The notes under the pieces were generated by a model, which ran no database searches, was not told the DNA's origin, and was given only the letters and a program-made list of their open reading frames with translations. Made by a program: the position numbers and the translations under genes. Below are positions 35,116 to 49,070 of a stretch of 64,000 bases of DNA, one piece after another. This stretch comes from Opisthorchis felineus (Eukaryota > Platyhelminthes > Trematoda > Opisthorchiida > Opisthorchiidae), in contig SJOL01008365.1 in assembly GCA_004794785.1 (NCBI GenBank), positions 590,893-654,892 on the forward strand, given 5' to 3'. The stretch's first letter is position 1; the number at the start of each line of letters is the position of its first letter.

Positions 35116-38100
35116 GTCAGGTGTGCTTAACTGAGAATCGCACCTCGATGAATCGTCATCTGGCATCCCCGGTCAAACCATCGGTCAAACAGCCTCACAC
35201 TTGTCCGACTCTGAAGACAATAGCATCTACTTCAAAAAGCCGTGAAATTAACCGCCTCAATTTTCGAATCGCTCTGACAGCCCACTCTTTAGTGTTTACC
35301 TTTTGGCCTTTGCCCGACGGTTGCAATCTGGCATCGTGATACCAGAGCAAGTCCTGCCACTTCTGGACCTCCATGCGTCCAAGACTTCTGCACACACGTG
35401 GGAATCTGCCTGTTGATGCTGTCGCCAGCAATCCCATCGTGTGCGGGTTGCCGTAAAGTAGATCCTTCAAGGTTACTACATCGCCACCCAGACCTTATGC
35501 CACCAGTGGCTGAAATATGCAGCGTCCGCTATGCTCACTGGGTCATGGAGGGCACTGTGCAAAGGGAATTGCGACCTAAATTTGGAAGTCGAACAGTACT
35601 AAATACAGGTACTCTCTGCTCCAAAGTACGCGGATAGTAGACGAAGTCCTGCAGTACCGTCATGTTAATGGATTTTGATCGAGCTTATTACAAGGGAGGA
35701 AGTTGGCACTTTGATCTGCTTGATCGGTAATGCATCCTCAGGTTTTGATAAGCTTGCACCCAAGATACTTCTCCGGTTTAATGTTAATGCTCCTACTGAG
35801 CTGTTAACCAGATTTTTGTAGCGCCCCGGTTACTCTAGTTCCGAAGTTCCCAATGCCGTCTTCATTGGACTAATTGAAGACAAATTCCGTCTCATCTATT
35901 CTTGTTTGCCGCCTCCGTAAAGTGCTTGATCATCACCTTGGTGATTGGTTTCGCCATCGCCGATGACTGGGTAATGTGTGCTGAAAATCAGGAAAACCTT
36001 GAAACTGCTGAGTTTCAGTTTGAAAGAACTTGCATTTTGACCACAACCCCCCGAAAGACGAAAGAAATTTTTTGTTTGTGGAGAGAGGAGAAATCAGGTG
36101 ACCGCGGAACCCATAGTTTTTCTGGGTCCAGCAGACACCTTGGAATATTTGCGTGTCCCCTTTACTTCCAAAGAGAAATGAATCTGCAAACCCCGGTGCA
36201 GTCTGCTGAAGACAAGGGCTAAAAAGTCTGACGTGGCCATGGTGACTAGACGATCCTCTGTCGCTGGAAATCTGGTCATTCTGAGAATTTGGTACATATT
36301 CGGCAGTCTTATTTTATCATTTATTATACTCAACGTGCTCGTTATAATCGGGTTGCAAGGGAACTCGAAAAACGCCTCTGTCGTCTAAGTTATACTGTCT
36401 TCATGGAATTGGAACCACCTACTACGACGTCCTTTATCAAGCTTGACCTAATCGCTGCTCAGGAGCACCGAGCAGTCATGATAAAGATGAGCATAGTCTC
36501 GGATGGGCACCTAGAAGGAAAAATGTAGGTGGCGCGAAACGTCTCAAAATGCATATTCATCAGATGCTTTTGGAAAACGTAAACACAGCTGTATTTTTGG
36601 AGTGTTTGCAGCTCCCTCAAACCATCTCCCTGTGTAATGTAGATAACCGTTGACGGTGTTTTTGTCTGTTCCTGATACAGTGATCGCTTGTATTTTGGTA
36701 GTGTTGTCCAACTGAAAATGTTTTGCGTCAAATTTTTGCAACCAGACTGGGTTGCACAAGAGCGAGTCACTCAGATTCGACATTAAAGCTGCCAGAGGGT
36801 GAATAAAGAAGGTCGATGCGGTCGTCAGTAATCATCGATCATAAGAGGGGTTTGTGGTGATTTGGTTGCACCTCTTACCTGACTTGTGAGCAATCAATTA
36901 CAATAAGGGGAAACATGCCGCTCAGCGGGCCTGACAACCATTTTTAGTTTTGATTTAACAAGCCCTGTGTCTGAACGATTATACATCGTCACGAACAAAA
37001 TAAGCGATCAAGACGTGTCATTGGCTCACCAAACTGCGACAACAGCGAAAGCGGCAAAAGATCGATGAGTTAGTTTGCGCTTGCGAAACGAGACAATAGT
37101 AATAAGTTACTCCAGTGACGATCGTAGGACAGGCTTTTTGAATGCCTAACCATGAAGCATCAGCTCAAGTGTATCGTGTGCTCTATGAGTATAGACTGTC
37201 GTTTTACGTCTTTTATTCAAGCAACAACTTATTTGCACCATTTTCAAAATGGAGGCTGGCGAGCAATTTGAAAGTGGTTATGAACTCGGGTTGACGGAAT
37301 CGAGGTAGGCGCTTGTGACCACTGGGTTACCCCGTCAAGCGTGAAGATTTGCCTAGCATAGTCTACAAATTCGGAGATGTTGTAAATATCGGTAACTTGG
37401 TGTTAAAATGTGCAGATTATGTCTTGGTAAGCGTAGGGCCAGCTGTGCTGTGAATAAGAGAAGTAGTTGTACAGGCCAAAGCATATTATAGCGAGATGTT
37501 AGTCGTAAGAGCCTCACGTTAATGGTGAATGGGACGGAGGTTCAAGCTAATGAGATTTTACGATGTGCGATAAACAATTTAGGGCCATGTAAGCGATGCT
37601 GATTGTGTCTTAAATGTGTTATGCGCCATGGATATATAAACATAAAACCGATGGAGGACAGCTAACGTCCTCAATGAGCAGGATGGTTCCTTAGCATAAA
37701 CTGCGAAAACTCATCTGCCAACTAGGCAAGTAGTTAAAAAGTGGAAAGGCTGTGTCCGGCAAAATCTGAGGTTTCGCCTTGGAAACGAACGAGGTAGGCT
37801 CTTGCGACTCTCAATGTCAACTCTCAGTACACAACTCAACAAATCCCTTATAACTGGCAATGACAACTATTTTTTCTGACTGAAACTATAAACCCCTTTT
37901 TTCCCCCTTACCCGTATAATTCTGTACGTTCTGTAAAACACACGTAACCGCCGTACATTTTCCTTTTGGCCCGATGACAATCACAGAAACCAAAACTTCG
38001 TTTGTTCTGATCACTTCCAAGAGTGTCTTCCATCGTTTAAATATTTATCCTACTTTTGACTGATTTACCATGGAATACCTCGCTAACTCTTGAAACACTG

Positions 38101-41100
38101 CACGAGCCCACTGATGGTGAAGTTTCTGGCCAGTGTTTATTGAATACTTGTAAACAGAAGAACGGGCAAAGTCTTGATTAATATCCCTATAAGTTGGGCA
38201 TCCAGCCATCTACTGCAGCGGCCAAAAGGCCTTCGACGTTGCACATCAGGACGAAGGCTTTCGTCGCCAGAAATTCATCCCAAAAAACTGCTGACCTCTT
38301 TCTAGGCAGTCAAGAAAACAAAGGAATTAGGGACAACATAACATAACCCTATTTCCAACACCTAACCGGATGTGACGAGTGCCTGCAGTGTAATCCTTCA
38401 AGCTCAAAGGGTATATGAAGTCAATCCCAATTTTCAGCATGAAGATGAAAGCACAGTGGTAGCCGTCAACATAAAATGCGTCTGCTGCGCGTACTGCAGA
38501 CACCGGAGAGTTCTGCATCCAGCCAAATGGGGTGGATGAACACTTGGTGGAAAAAACAACTGCAAAATTAATGTCGTTCCAGAGCCTCCCAAGATGAAAC
38601 CCATTCCTTCTGCTCTCATCCTCTCAGGTTTATGCCCAAGAACGCATTTAGTGACATAATCCCGATTGATATTCTTGTGCCCGATAGGAGCTCCAAAGGT
38701 AACGTTCCTGTTTCTATCGTTCCGAACTCCTGAGAGCTGAGACACAAATCTACAAACCTTATCAGTATGGCCATTGTAAAATATACAGCAACGCCCATGG
38801 GCGCTTACTTTATGAATATAGCCTAAGCATTCTATGCATGACACAGTTAAACCATCCACTCTTTCACAATTTTATGCATGAATTTTTACATTCACACGAA
38901 CGCCTAAAGATGCCACCCGAGAACACGAGGCCAAATTTCTAATTTTGTTACCCCACCAGTGCTCAGATGCCGACATTGATGCTCTTCAGGAGCATTTCGT
39001 CTGACCATAAGCCAGTCGACACCAAACCAGACCGCCGCTCTCAGACCGGTGTAGCTGGTATACGTGGCAAGATTCACAATTTATCGCAAGGCATCCCTAA
39101 CAACAAGGGACGGACAATAGACGAATGATTGTGGTATGCAGCCTAACCACCAACCGTCTCGCGTATTTGAATATATATACATTACCTCGCATTGAGGAAT
39201 CAACACAAAAGGTTTCCCAACATGGCGCTTTTAGTACCCTGGACCTGTTGTTGCCTTCTGCAGAAACCAGAGTTTTCGGGTCTCTTAGGTTGAATGTTAG
39301 AACCATAGGTGGGTTAGTCTTCTGCTTTGACTACAGCTCACTTTTTGAGTCCAAATTCTGGACAATATCCCTTCAGGTGACACGGAATTTTTAACTCCGT
39401 TATGCAACGTTTGACGGCACATTTAGCTCCCCCTGTAGGTGGTCGGTAGCAAGTTATAGAAACCGTATATGGATAGATTTTTGGGTTAACTAACGTGATG
39501 TGCGGTCACGCAAGCGATGTGCCAGTGGAATAAAAACATGATAATCTACCGGTTGCTCTGGATGGTCCGGTCTTTTTCCTACTTTACTCAGTTTTACTGA
39601 CATTTCCTTGTATCTGACAGACCTCGGTTTAAAAGCTTATCACTCTTTTAGGTTAGTGTAACTGGGCAAAGTAAGATATTCATATATGAGGGCCAACAGT
39701 GAACATACCGGAACAGATTCTTGGCCGGGAAATGCAGCGCAACCCTAGCTACTGCAGTCGTTCGTTTGTTGAACTGAATATCACTTCATTGCTACAGTAA
39801 GTGGATAATGGTTTGGTGTGAGTACTGATGTTCTGTCAACATCGGAAATTGTTACGTCGCAGCATGTGATTAATGAACTATAGAGGCATACTTTCTTCCA
39901 GAGTGGATAACGTGCAAAAATTCATAATCAGCTAGTGTCGTTTCCACACGGTTAGATATCCAGGCACGCTCAGTCATGAACTGGTTGGCTTGTCTGACAG
40001 GCAAACATTTATGGATGTTCTCGCAGCCCACTTTAGTGACAGGGTTCTATTAACAACTGAACAACAAATACGGCGATCGAATCGACGCTCATACGGAAAG
40101 CAAATCACATCTTGTAGCCCCGATAATACAACACCACTGATGCTAAGTTCATATCATACAAGCGCGAACACGTTCACTTGTTCAGCCATCCCTGCCATAC
40201 TAGTGTTTTTAAGCCCAGCTCTCATGCCAGAGGTTTGGGATTAAAGTCCCGACAAGGCCAGTGAACCTTACTGAGAGCAAAACTCTATTTTAGTGAATAC
40301 CCTCTTTGGTGTGGACTAACCGGAATTACTGCAGCAGGACAGGCGTTGGACCGTTCAAACCAGAATGATCTGAATGCAGGATGTGTCAACATTAGTCGTG
40401 TGACAAGAAACCTGGAGACTGTTCTGGCAACAAAATACCGTAGTGGAAATTTCTTTGGTAGAACAGGCAGACATGCAAGGATTATAATAAAAGTAAGTGA
40501 GTGTGAAAGCCCCCTTCAGAAGGACACCCATTCAGGTGCAATCATGCCGAAAACAAACTGCTAACGGGACATGTGTTTCGACTGCGTTGTTTGGTTCTGG
40601 GTTTAATGATAATCTAAGTGCCATGCAATATAATCGAAACAAGGAGCAATAAATCGAGAGCTCCTTCATTGAACCGAATCTGTTTAACACCTCCCTAGAG
40701 TAGAACCGACATTGACTTTCGATGTTTTCATCCAATCCACTGGAGTTTGCCGAGACCGCTGCGATATTTACCAAGGATTCAGGAAATCCACTGAAATTTA
40801 TTTCTGCGCTGGACATATTACTATCCACGGGGTGCATGTTTCATCCATTTCAACTTTTGCAATCAGGTGATTAGCCCTGAAGTATTTACACTTGTCACAT
40901 ATGTTTGGTTTCACGTTATTAGTCGTGATAACCCAAGAGCCATTTTGCAATGCAGATGCCTATCAATACCCACAATCAGATACACCTCTCCATATTGAAA
41001 ACGTTACGCCGTTCACCTCAATTTCACTGAATCAGGTTAATCCATCATTTTGAGCACACACGGCCTCACAAGTTCATCAAAACCGGGTCTAGAAACCTTA

Positions 41101-44100
41101 CTTATTTAATGAGCAAAAAACACTTTCTCTGCATGGAGTGCACGTTGCTGGTCGTGCGCACTATATACGAGAATCTGAGATGAAAACACCAACCAAAAAG
41201 GTGAGTAGAAAGCTTGTATCCAGAGATTTAGCAAAAATACGCCAGCTGTCAGATAAAATATCCCTCCTCTATGAAACAGACCTGAATTCAAGGTAATTCC
41301 TCTAGTATCCGGTTTTTTAGGGCAGTTGTGGTTCCAGCATGTAAGACCACGTGGGTGCGGCGATTATTACTTCGTCAAAGCCACCTGCGTTATTACTTAG
41401 GATGCCGGTGACTGAACACAAAATTTATGCTCCTAAGACGATCATAGGTAATGGGCGCTGCAAACTTTGAGCAGTTATGCGTCATCCTGTTTGTGGAAAT
41501 TGCTAGGCATTTGGAAGTGATTTCGTGCAAGCGCCTGATGTAACACAGAACTCTGATGGGGCGTTGTACTGCTGGCGGTAAGTAAACTAGGGCTGAATCA
41601 CATCACAAGTGGAGCTACAAATTCGTGCAGCGAACGGTGTTCTCAACAGTGGTAACTGGAATTATTTACTCTCACATGTCGGCCTGAGTGCATCGCTAGC
41701 TGCTCGAATTAGAAGTCCAGCGGTATAATAAGCACGCAAGTCAAAATGATGGACCGGTTTATGCAACGCTGATCCAGAATACTGCTCTATGCGTTCCCAG
41801 TATTTCTGTACCACTCGATCAATTGATGGCGGGTAGGCGTAGGGTGGTCGAACCAACTTGTTCGGGCGTCTATCAATCATTTGGCCGATCAATATTCCGG
41901 GCGAATTTGGCTATATCTCCTGCCTTCCACATTGGAAAGTTTAGAACACAAGCAGACGTCAAGCCGTCTATTAAAATATCCTTTTAAATGTTTTGAACTC
42001 GACAAACTATGATATGATACGGGTAAAGCAAGCGATTAGTCAGTCTTTTGTTGAATTGTGCCCTGGTCACTGCTGTCCTAGAATGAACGTGGTTGTTTTC
42101 CTCAGTGAATTTATTTTGTCTCAATATCATGCACTACATAAATATTTACATCCCAAGAAGCCTAATGCTCACCCTGAGTCGTCCGCACAAACCAACGAAA
42201 TTCGAATGAGGAAGGCTGCAACTCTAGGTCAACTAGCCTTCAGTGAATGCTTATTCTTCTAAAGGTTCACCGAGAAAATGACAGAACCGGGTGAAACGGA
42301 TGAGTTTCAGACTAGAGTCTAGGGTAGAACCGATCCACAAAGTTTAATTTCCTTTGATCGTTTTACGATTAATTTAATGGTTACTGCCAATGTGCAGCAA
42401 GAAACTTTCTTCATACCTACAAGACATTTGTGTGTAAGGAAACTGCTTGCATGGGTGCTTGCGTGTTTAATTCACTTTAATCCTCATACGTTAGAATTAA
42501 GTAGTTTTGCCATGGATAGCTTCTCAGAGAAACCACTAACTGATTGTAGGTCTTACTCAACAAACTTGCAAAACTAAGTCAAGATAGTGGTACCCGAAAA
42601 AATGATTCCCCAGCAGGGTGCCACTGATATGCATTTTGAGACAGCCGTAAGCCCTCTAAAGCTTGCCATTAACCACCAAATGAGTTTATTCATTCCAGCT
42701 CATATACTGAGTCATGCGCGGTCAAAGAGAAGATAATGTGCTCTCCAATCTGAAGTTTTCAAAGACTAGTTCGCATACCTCAAAAGTCATCCCACTAGTA
42801 AAGTATCAATATTATGACCAAGCAGCAATAACAACGCCATCAGCATAGCGATATCGCTGAGGTTGAATAGAGCCAGCTCACTCAGCTCATGCTGTGGATA
42901 GAATTTCATCAGTAAAACATCATTATCTTGTCACATTTGACCGAGGTGCTTAACCATCCGTACAGTGCTTGCGGTGCTGCGTGATGACGTTATGTACGAC
43001 AACTGTGTGGGGATTACTTATTGTCAATTTACTTCGAGTAATTCACCAGAAAGAGGCACCTAAAACAAATTTATCAAATTCTGTCTTTACACTTGCCGCA
43101 TATGCATAGTTTTGGTACAGGTATACCCACAAAGAGGATCTTAAATATGCCGGCGCAACACTTAGCTGCTATGAGGGGTGGATTATGCCAATAGATCTGT
43201 TCTATTCATATAGACCGCCAACACCTATTTACGTACGTGAATGTGGGTTGGATTGAAATTAACTCTTGCTCTGCTTCTAACCTAACTTGTCCGCAAAGGG
43301 CCTGCGTGACCTTGTCAAGTCAAACAGCTTGCAGTTTCAAATGGCGAACAAAGTACACTGTTTTCGAAAACGAACAGAAAATATCGTAGTAGACACTGAG
43401 TAAGATGAGCCCAATTTTTGAACCGAACAATAATAATACTAAATACCTATCTATTCTTATCTATTCCCATCTATCATTCTTATCTAGTATTATCTATCTG
43501 GATCATCTGACAATTTGGGTGCACTTCTTCTCTACTGTTTCGCAATACCAGACTGGGTGTAACCGTGCATTAAAGAGTGTGACAAAGTGCGTGTCCGTTT
43601 GACATTTGTTTACGCCAAATCCGAGCATTTCGTGCAATGAAAGTTTGACATTGAAAGATTTGTTCTGGCTAATGGATGTTCCAATATTCTAACAGCAACA
43701 GGGAAATTGCTTCCCGATTTAGAAAGCTACACTATTCACTAGATGACAGAAACGTGAAAGAAGGATATTTTTTAATGGTAAAAGTCCTCTTACAGCGTCC
43801 GTTGCTCTGTGCAGCCCGCTCTACACATGTCTTTTAAATTATTTCGTAACAGGCGGAGAAAACAGACTCGATGGATTGCTTGTCACAATTCCTATTGAAG
43901 AAACCAACTGAGTGAACTCTGTGCATGGTAACTTGTTCCGGTACAGTAACATAAATTTTGTCCTGTGTCCGGCGCTTTGATATGCCGTAAACGGTTTGCA
44001 GGGTTTCGTAAAATAACACGGCTAAAGTTGGAGACAAGTTGGAAAGGGAAAGAAATCTATCCGTTGGATTTCCATTTCGAATGATGTGTAACACCGGTAA

Positions 44101-46301
44101 GTATGTCAAAACTCTGCAGAACTACTTATGGTCAACAGCGGAAATAGTTTGTGGGTTCCTAAAAGTTTGACTTTTCTCGATGCTTATGACCAGTCTAGCT
44201 GCAAAAGCATGCCAGCTCTTGGTTAGATAACCTATAGCATAAGTTCAGCGTCTAAGTGTGTGTGCTCGTAGGTCACTGGAGGCCAGTCTTGATCAGTTAA
44301 ATTACTCGAGAGCTATTCGTACGAATCAATATCCTCATACCATAATGGAACAAAGTGCACAAAATCACGTGGACGGCTTGTCAGTAATGCGTAGTATAAG
44401 CCAATCGTTATTAACCTCAAATAACTATGTGTGCCTAAGCTGAAATGCTGTGCAGAAATTGGTGGTACGCATGAAATACTCGAAGGCGGCAGGTCGATCC
44501 CGCGCTCAAGCTCAGTGGTGATGAGAAGCAGGGAACAACACCTCACAAGCAAGTTATTTTTTGAATCACCTTTATAACCTGTGTTCAAAATGCTGTCGTT
44601 TAGGCTTGACTAAACTGATTTCTCATTATAATCTCGTGTAAGTAGAACAACCACTGAACGGATCTGCTTTATATAACTGTCTCTGATCTTATACTTGCTC
44701 ACAGTCGTCGATGGTTGTTGTGTTGCAGTTATTCGCTTTTGTTCAATGTTTGTAACTAATTAAAACATAATATTTGGAGTAAAACCCTATTATCTATCCA
44801 ATTTGAACTCGGAGATTCTTGTAACCGAAAAGTTCTGATGCTAAGTATAGATTTTTGGCACCCAACATCTACTTAGACAGGCTTGTGACGTTTTATTGAT
44901 TCAGTAAATCCATCGTAGTCATTTACAGGTTCATCGGATGACTGTATGACTACTGAGGACGCACAAGTTGCTTGGACTTGACGCCCACATCAATTATGAA
45001 CGACTAGGGAGTGTTGTGGCAAATCTTGGGAATTTCCACAACAGGAAATTCCAAGTGGAAACTTCCCGTGTTATGAAATGGAAATAGGACGTTGAGCGAT
45101 CTAGATAAAACGGAAATTTTAAACAGATCAACAGAAACAAAATGAAAAGTGTATTATAACAGAGATTTATACAAGTTAGAAACATCCAGTGATCCATCGC
45201 TTTGTAATCGGTTACACTGTTGATTTCAGTTTAAACTGCATGGACAGTGTATTGAGTTACTGTGTTTCTTTAACCTATATGGCTTTTGGTTTGCGGTCTT
45301 GATGAAGGGATGCGCTCTCACATGAATACCATGCTGATTGCACCGGGTACAATGATAAGGAGACCCTCTATGATCACCAAACTTTCGAGAAAACTGACGG
45401 AATGCCTGAAGGGAAGTTCATGTATCTTTCGAAATCTCGTAATTTTGTCGTAGCCAATACTAGACGGTAGTTATTGAAATTTCACTCTCACAAATGCATC
45501 ACATGCAAGCGAGATAGAATAATTTGGAAACATTCTGGATCGAAGAAGCTTTTTTTCTGAATTAAGGAGCTTTCACATCCTATTGAAAATGTTTACAGAC
45601 TTCAGAAGTGGCCAGTCAGTTGGAGTTTTTTTCGAAGTTATTTGCATTGTAATAGCGTATCGTTCGTGGACTCCATGAATCCAACACCAAGGCTAGTGTT
45701 GAGTTAGTTATCTTTATTCACTTGCTAAATAGTGGACAAAGGGGCTGGGGAGATAACAAACCTATCTTTTAAAAATGAGCATGAGGAAAACCATATAGCG
45801 AGATTCAGATCTCTTGAGAGCTAAAAGTGTGCGAAGTGATATATAAGATCAATGCGCCCGTTACTCTAAGCGAGTTATGTCTATTAGTGTTCCGCTTGGA
45901 TTTCGCAGCCGAAAAGCATACTTGAAGAGCATGGTAAACCATTCGAAGAAGATACTGGCCTGCAGCGAGACAGGGCAGAGTGGTCAAACGATTTTCAAAC
46001 CAAACCCAAACGGGAATGTGTCTTAATGATGAAAAGTATAGAGCGGAAAGAAAATTGCACGCCTAATAGGTGATACGTTAATAAGTGGTTTTAGCCTGAA
46101 AGAATCTAACCGAACCTTTCTGTTACTCCTAACTAAGTCCAAATTATCAACAGTTCGGCTTACCACGAATCGACGACATACATGCTTTGAGATAGTTTCA
46201 TTTTTAACCCTCATCGTGCTGCTGTCAAACCGTAAGTAATGTTGACAGAAAGGGAAAAACTGCACGCGTCATTTGAACCTTCCATCTGAGAAGTCACCAG
46301 T
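35116..46301. other. long stretch with no recognised gene
   Basis: No open frame here has a domain I recognise, and none of the ribozyme or SINE families was found. A degenerate TATC-rich tract lies at about 43425-43500. The 141-codon minus frame at 38434-38859 is unassigned. Diverged transposon remnants cannot be excluded by eye. Confidence 0.4.
43425..43500. repeat. degenerate TATC-rich simple repeat
   Basis: Repeated CTATCTATTC, TCTATCATTC and TTATCTATCTGG motifs. Confidence 0.65.
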
Positions 46302-46585
46302 CGTGGGCCAAGCCAAGACGTGAGCAATTCATGTGAATCGTGTGACTGGAGGATGTCTAGGTGTAAGTCAGCCACACTGTTGACCAGCCACTCGTGGCCG
46401 AAAGGTACGGCCACGAGCGGGCAGATCGCGGGTTTCGCTGTTTTTGGAGATCTGCGAGATGAGCACTGCTGATGATTCCCACTAAGGATGGAACGGCTGC
46501 TTCTCGGCTTTTCAACATAGATTACCCTCACATTCATCGTGAATCCTCGAGCAAAATTTTAAGTTCTCCTCATACTAGCACTAAA
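46302..46585 (+). repeat. hammerhead SINE, family E, near full length
   Basis: Order: upstream part with GACGTGAGC, TGTCTAGGTGTAAGTCAGCC, A-box-like CGTGGCCGAAAGG (46393-46405), B-box-like GATCGCGGGTTTCG, ribozyme region, GCTTCTCGGCTTTTCAACA and a CCTCATACTAGC end. The copy suggests a unit of about 285 bases, close in size and plan to pol III-type SINEs. Confidence 0.82.
46463..46500 (+). ncRNA. hammerhead ribozyme, family E, truncated
   Basis: CTGATGA is intact (46469-46475) and stem II is kept, but GAAA reads GGAA, and a deletion removes the cleavage site and the 3' strand of stem I. Confidence 0.75.
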
Positions 46586-47689
46586 ACCTCACATTCGGTA
46601 GGAAACTCAACAAAAATGGTCGTTCAGTTTAGATTTCCATCCAAAATGACTTGCAAAAGAATAATAGCAGTTGCCGACACACAGACAACCTACCAAAAGG
46701 TCGATGGATTTTCCCATCTTTCCTCAGTGTGTTTCAACAGAATTACCTATCTCCAGTGGTTTGCTGGCTCGACTCAGTGTAACAATATTGACTTTTACCG
46801 CCAAACAAGTGCGCTGAGCATGGATTACTACAGAAAAATACACAGTTCCGTCACACTTAATTCCAGAACAGAATTCCGTATGGAGATATCGCATTATGGT
46901 CTTGGGTTTTACGGTCTATATCTGGTCCTAACGAAAACGTAGCGGTTTCAAAAAAAAATTGTAACAATTAGTAGGACGGTTTTTAGTCTAACAGTGGCCG
47001 AAGTAAGAGTCCCACTTCGCAAATTATCTGTCGTTTAACCTGTATAAATAGAATGACTTCGGTTTAATTTTTCATATCTTTGAAACTTTAGGTCTTCACG
47101 GGAAGAATGCGCAAAGGCCCGCTTCTTTTGTGCGCAAAGTTTTGACTTCTGATCACAATAACAATAGGCCTTATAGCCATCTCGTGCGTTAAAAAAACGG
47201 TCCATATTCTTTATACTTTCTTTGCTGATTGGCAGAAAAGGTTATCCTGGATCTGATACTCAACGAATCGTGAAATTAAATTTTCCATCCTTGATGATTA
47301 GGGGGTAGATGTGGTCAGTTCTGGAATATCAATATATCACATGTTTTCCCTCGAGTAGATCAATCAACTGGATGTAGCAGAAATGGTCAGCTGATGTTAC
47401 CTAGCCGAGGCTACCTAATTACCAAACCGCTCGTGAGCATCGCGGAAATTCAGGAACAACCATCTGACTAGCCACAAGTAGCCAACATCCAAACTTGTTC
47501 GACGAATGGGCTGAATCACGTCATGCGCCCAAGTATGCGGGCGAATGGTGATGCTGGCACCGAGGTTGTGAATTTTGGATCTCATCGACACTGTCACATC
47601 GACCCAATATGTCACAATTAGAACAAAACGAGTGTTAGTTTGTTTCAGAAAGGTTCGTTGAACAATCGATCGATTCATGACCGGAAAAA
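46586..47689. other. intergenic sequence, nothing recognised
   Basis: The 156-codon plus frame that enters from 46472 runs through the SINE and is not supported as a gene. Confidence 0.4.
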
Positions 47690-47800
47690 ATCTCGTTTCC
47701 GGCACAAAATCTCCTTCAGGCCAATTGAGTAGGTTACTAGGTTGTCCAAGATTTAAGGCGGACGGGGAACCAGTTAGCAAGGTCTTCCTCAACTAGCTCA
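47690..47800 (-). mobile_element. Penelope-like element tail remnant
   Basis: The minus strand matches the tail of the 58-kb PLE: TGGTTCCCCGTCCG, ACCTAGTAACCTACTCAATT and the hammerhead position as GGCCTGAAGGAG...GGAAACGAG. In translation NLLNWPEGDFVPETRFFPV parallels NLLTWSDEAFVSKAKRCP of such elements. The ribozyme core is broken. Confidence 0.6.
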
Positions 47801-47904
47801 TACTAGATCAGTGTTGAATTTCGGTCAAAAGGTATTCTTGGTTAGTGGTAATGCCTAATTCTTACGGCCGATAGATTGAGAAGGGGATTTAATATCACTT
47901 TGAT

Positions 47905-47960
47905 TGGGTTCGAATCCTTGGTCTTTCTGTTCAGGGCGCTTCAGCTGATGATTTCTCTTC
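47905..47960 (-). repeat. possible tRNA-derived SINE head, family D
   Basis: The minus strand has CTGAACAGAAAGACCAAGG followed by the B box GGATTCGAACCC (47906-47917), close to the head of the 18.3-kb copy. The body of the SINE is not clear downstream. Confidence 0.45.
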
Positions 47961-48985
47961 GGTGTCATTAGTCTGCTTTTAAGTGTTCACATCCACTCTG
48001 GTACCAGACTACTCTTTGCTTTATCGTGACACGTCTCTTCTAAAACTGCTTTACCGAAAACAATCGGTTTCTCCGAGGTTTTCTGATCTGTACTGTATAC
48101 CTACACCATACAAGACGCAATATCGTCTCTGAGTATTTCTAATTATCAACTACTGTACTATTCACAACATGTTCTTATGCTAAGAAAATGTTTTTCCATA
48201 CCTCGTCACCACCTAGAGTTCACCGGTCGCTTTGGCATTATTGAGCAGCAAGATTCCTTTCTGGCAGATGACTTTAACATCAAAATTTCAGCTGCCGTAT
48301 AAGAGGACAGTCAAATAACTTCAGACCAGGTGTGATTTGGGTAAGACTTTTGCGTGGTGACATTCCGAAAATAAGTGTAAATGCACTTTGTCTATACCTC
48401 TTGAAGCTAACGATGAGTTACGTGCACAACAGCGACAAATGTAAAGTACCTGTCCTTAAAAATTTTGATGACTTGATAGAGCACTGACTGTAGTGAAGCC
48501 AATAGAGTTATTTTTGGTTCAACCAGCCTCTCGAGCTCATACTATCCCTGAAAAGAACAAATATTTCTAATTTAGAGGAATTAGCCGGTTAACACCAGTT
48601 CTCTCCAGTTTTGCTGAAAGGAATCTCCAAAAACTATTTACAAAACACTTGACCGATTAACTGGCACCTCTGTTTTGTGTTCACGTTTGTGTAAGTGGCT
48701 CCGTAAACAAATCTGAGCAGATGGATGACACAAACGTCTTGACTTACTCGCTGAGACAGAATATCTTCCCTAAGAAGACTAGGTCTGAAATGCACCAGAA
48801 TCCCTAACGATCTCACAGCAGAACCACGGGAAAGTGATTATCAAAACTGGCTTTTAAGCCAGAGCATGAACCATTTCCCACTTGAGTGATTTTAAAAGTG
48901 AAACAAGCCCGTAAAGCCTGTTTAGAAACTGCCGACAGGAGTCGTTTGCACCTTTGAGATAAGTAAAATACTTAAAGTAAATGTT
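47961..48985. other. intergenic sequence, nothing recognised
   Basis: No coding or repeat similarity recognised. Confidence 0.4.
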
Positions 48986-49070
48986 TACGTAAAATCCTTG
49001 GTGACTTGCCCACTTGCTCTGATGAAGCTTTTATCTCAAAAGCGAAATGTCGACCAGCTGAAAACTAGCG
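48986..49070 (+). repeat. Penelope-type hammerhead repeat, family F
   Basis: GGTGACTTGCCCACTTGCT, CTGATGA (49019-49025), stem II GCTTTT/AAAAGC (49027-49043) and GAAA (49044-49047) match the PLE ribozyme at 58274-58332 in order and sequence. Stem I and the cleavage strand are not clear, so it is probably a relic. Confidence 0.7.

Noticed and set aside
35195..35637. Open frames on both strands near 35.2-35.6 kb as retrotransposon coding
   Set aside because: No catalytic motif or zinc knuckle visible on either strand.
38434..38859. 141-codon minus-strand open frame
   Set aside because: Some cysteine and histidine content, but no spacing that fits a zinc finger or a known transposon protein.
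46472..46942. 156-codon plus-strand open frame
   Set aside because: It starts inside a hammerhead SINE copy and runs through its tail; no domain recognised.
47415..47792. 125-codon minus-strand frame as a host gene
   Set aside because: Its first third matches the tail text of the Penelope-like element at 58 kb, so it is element debris.
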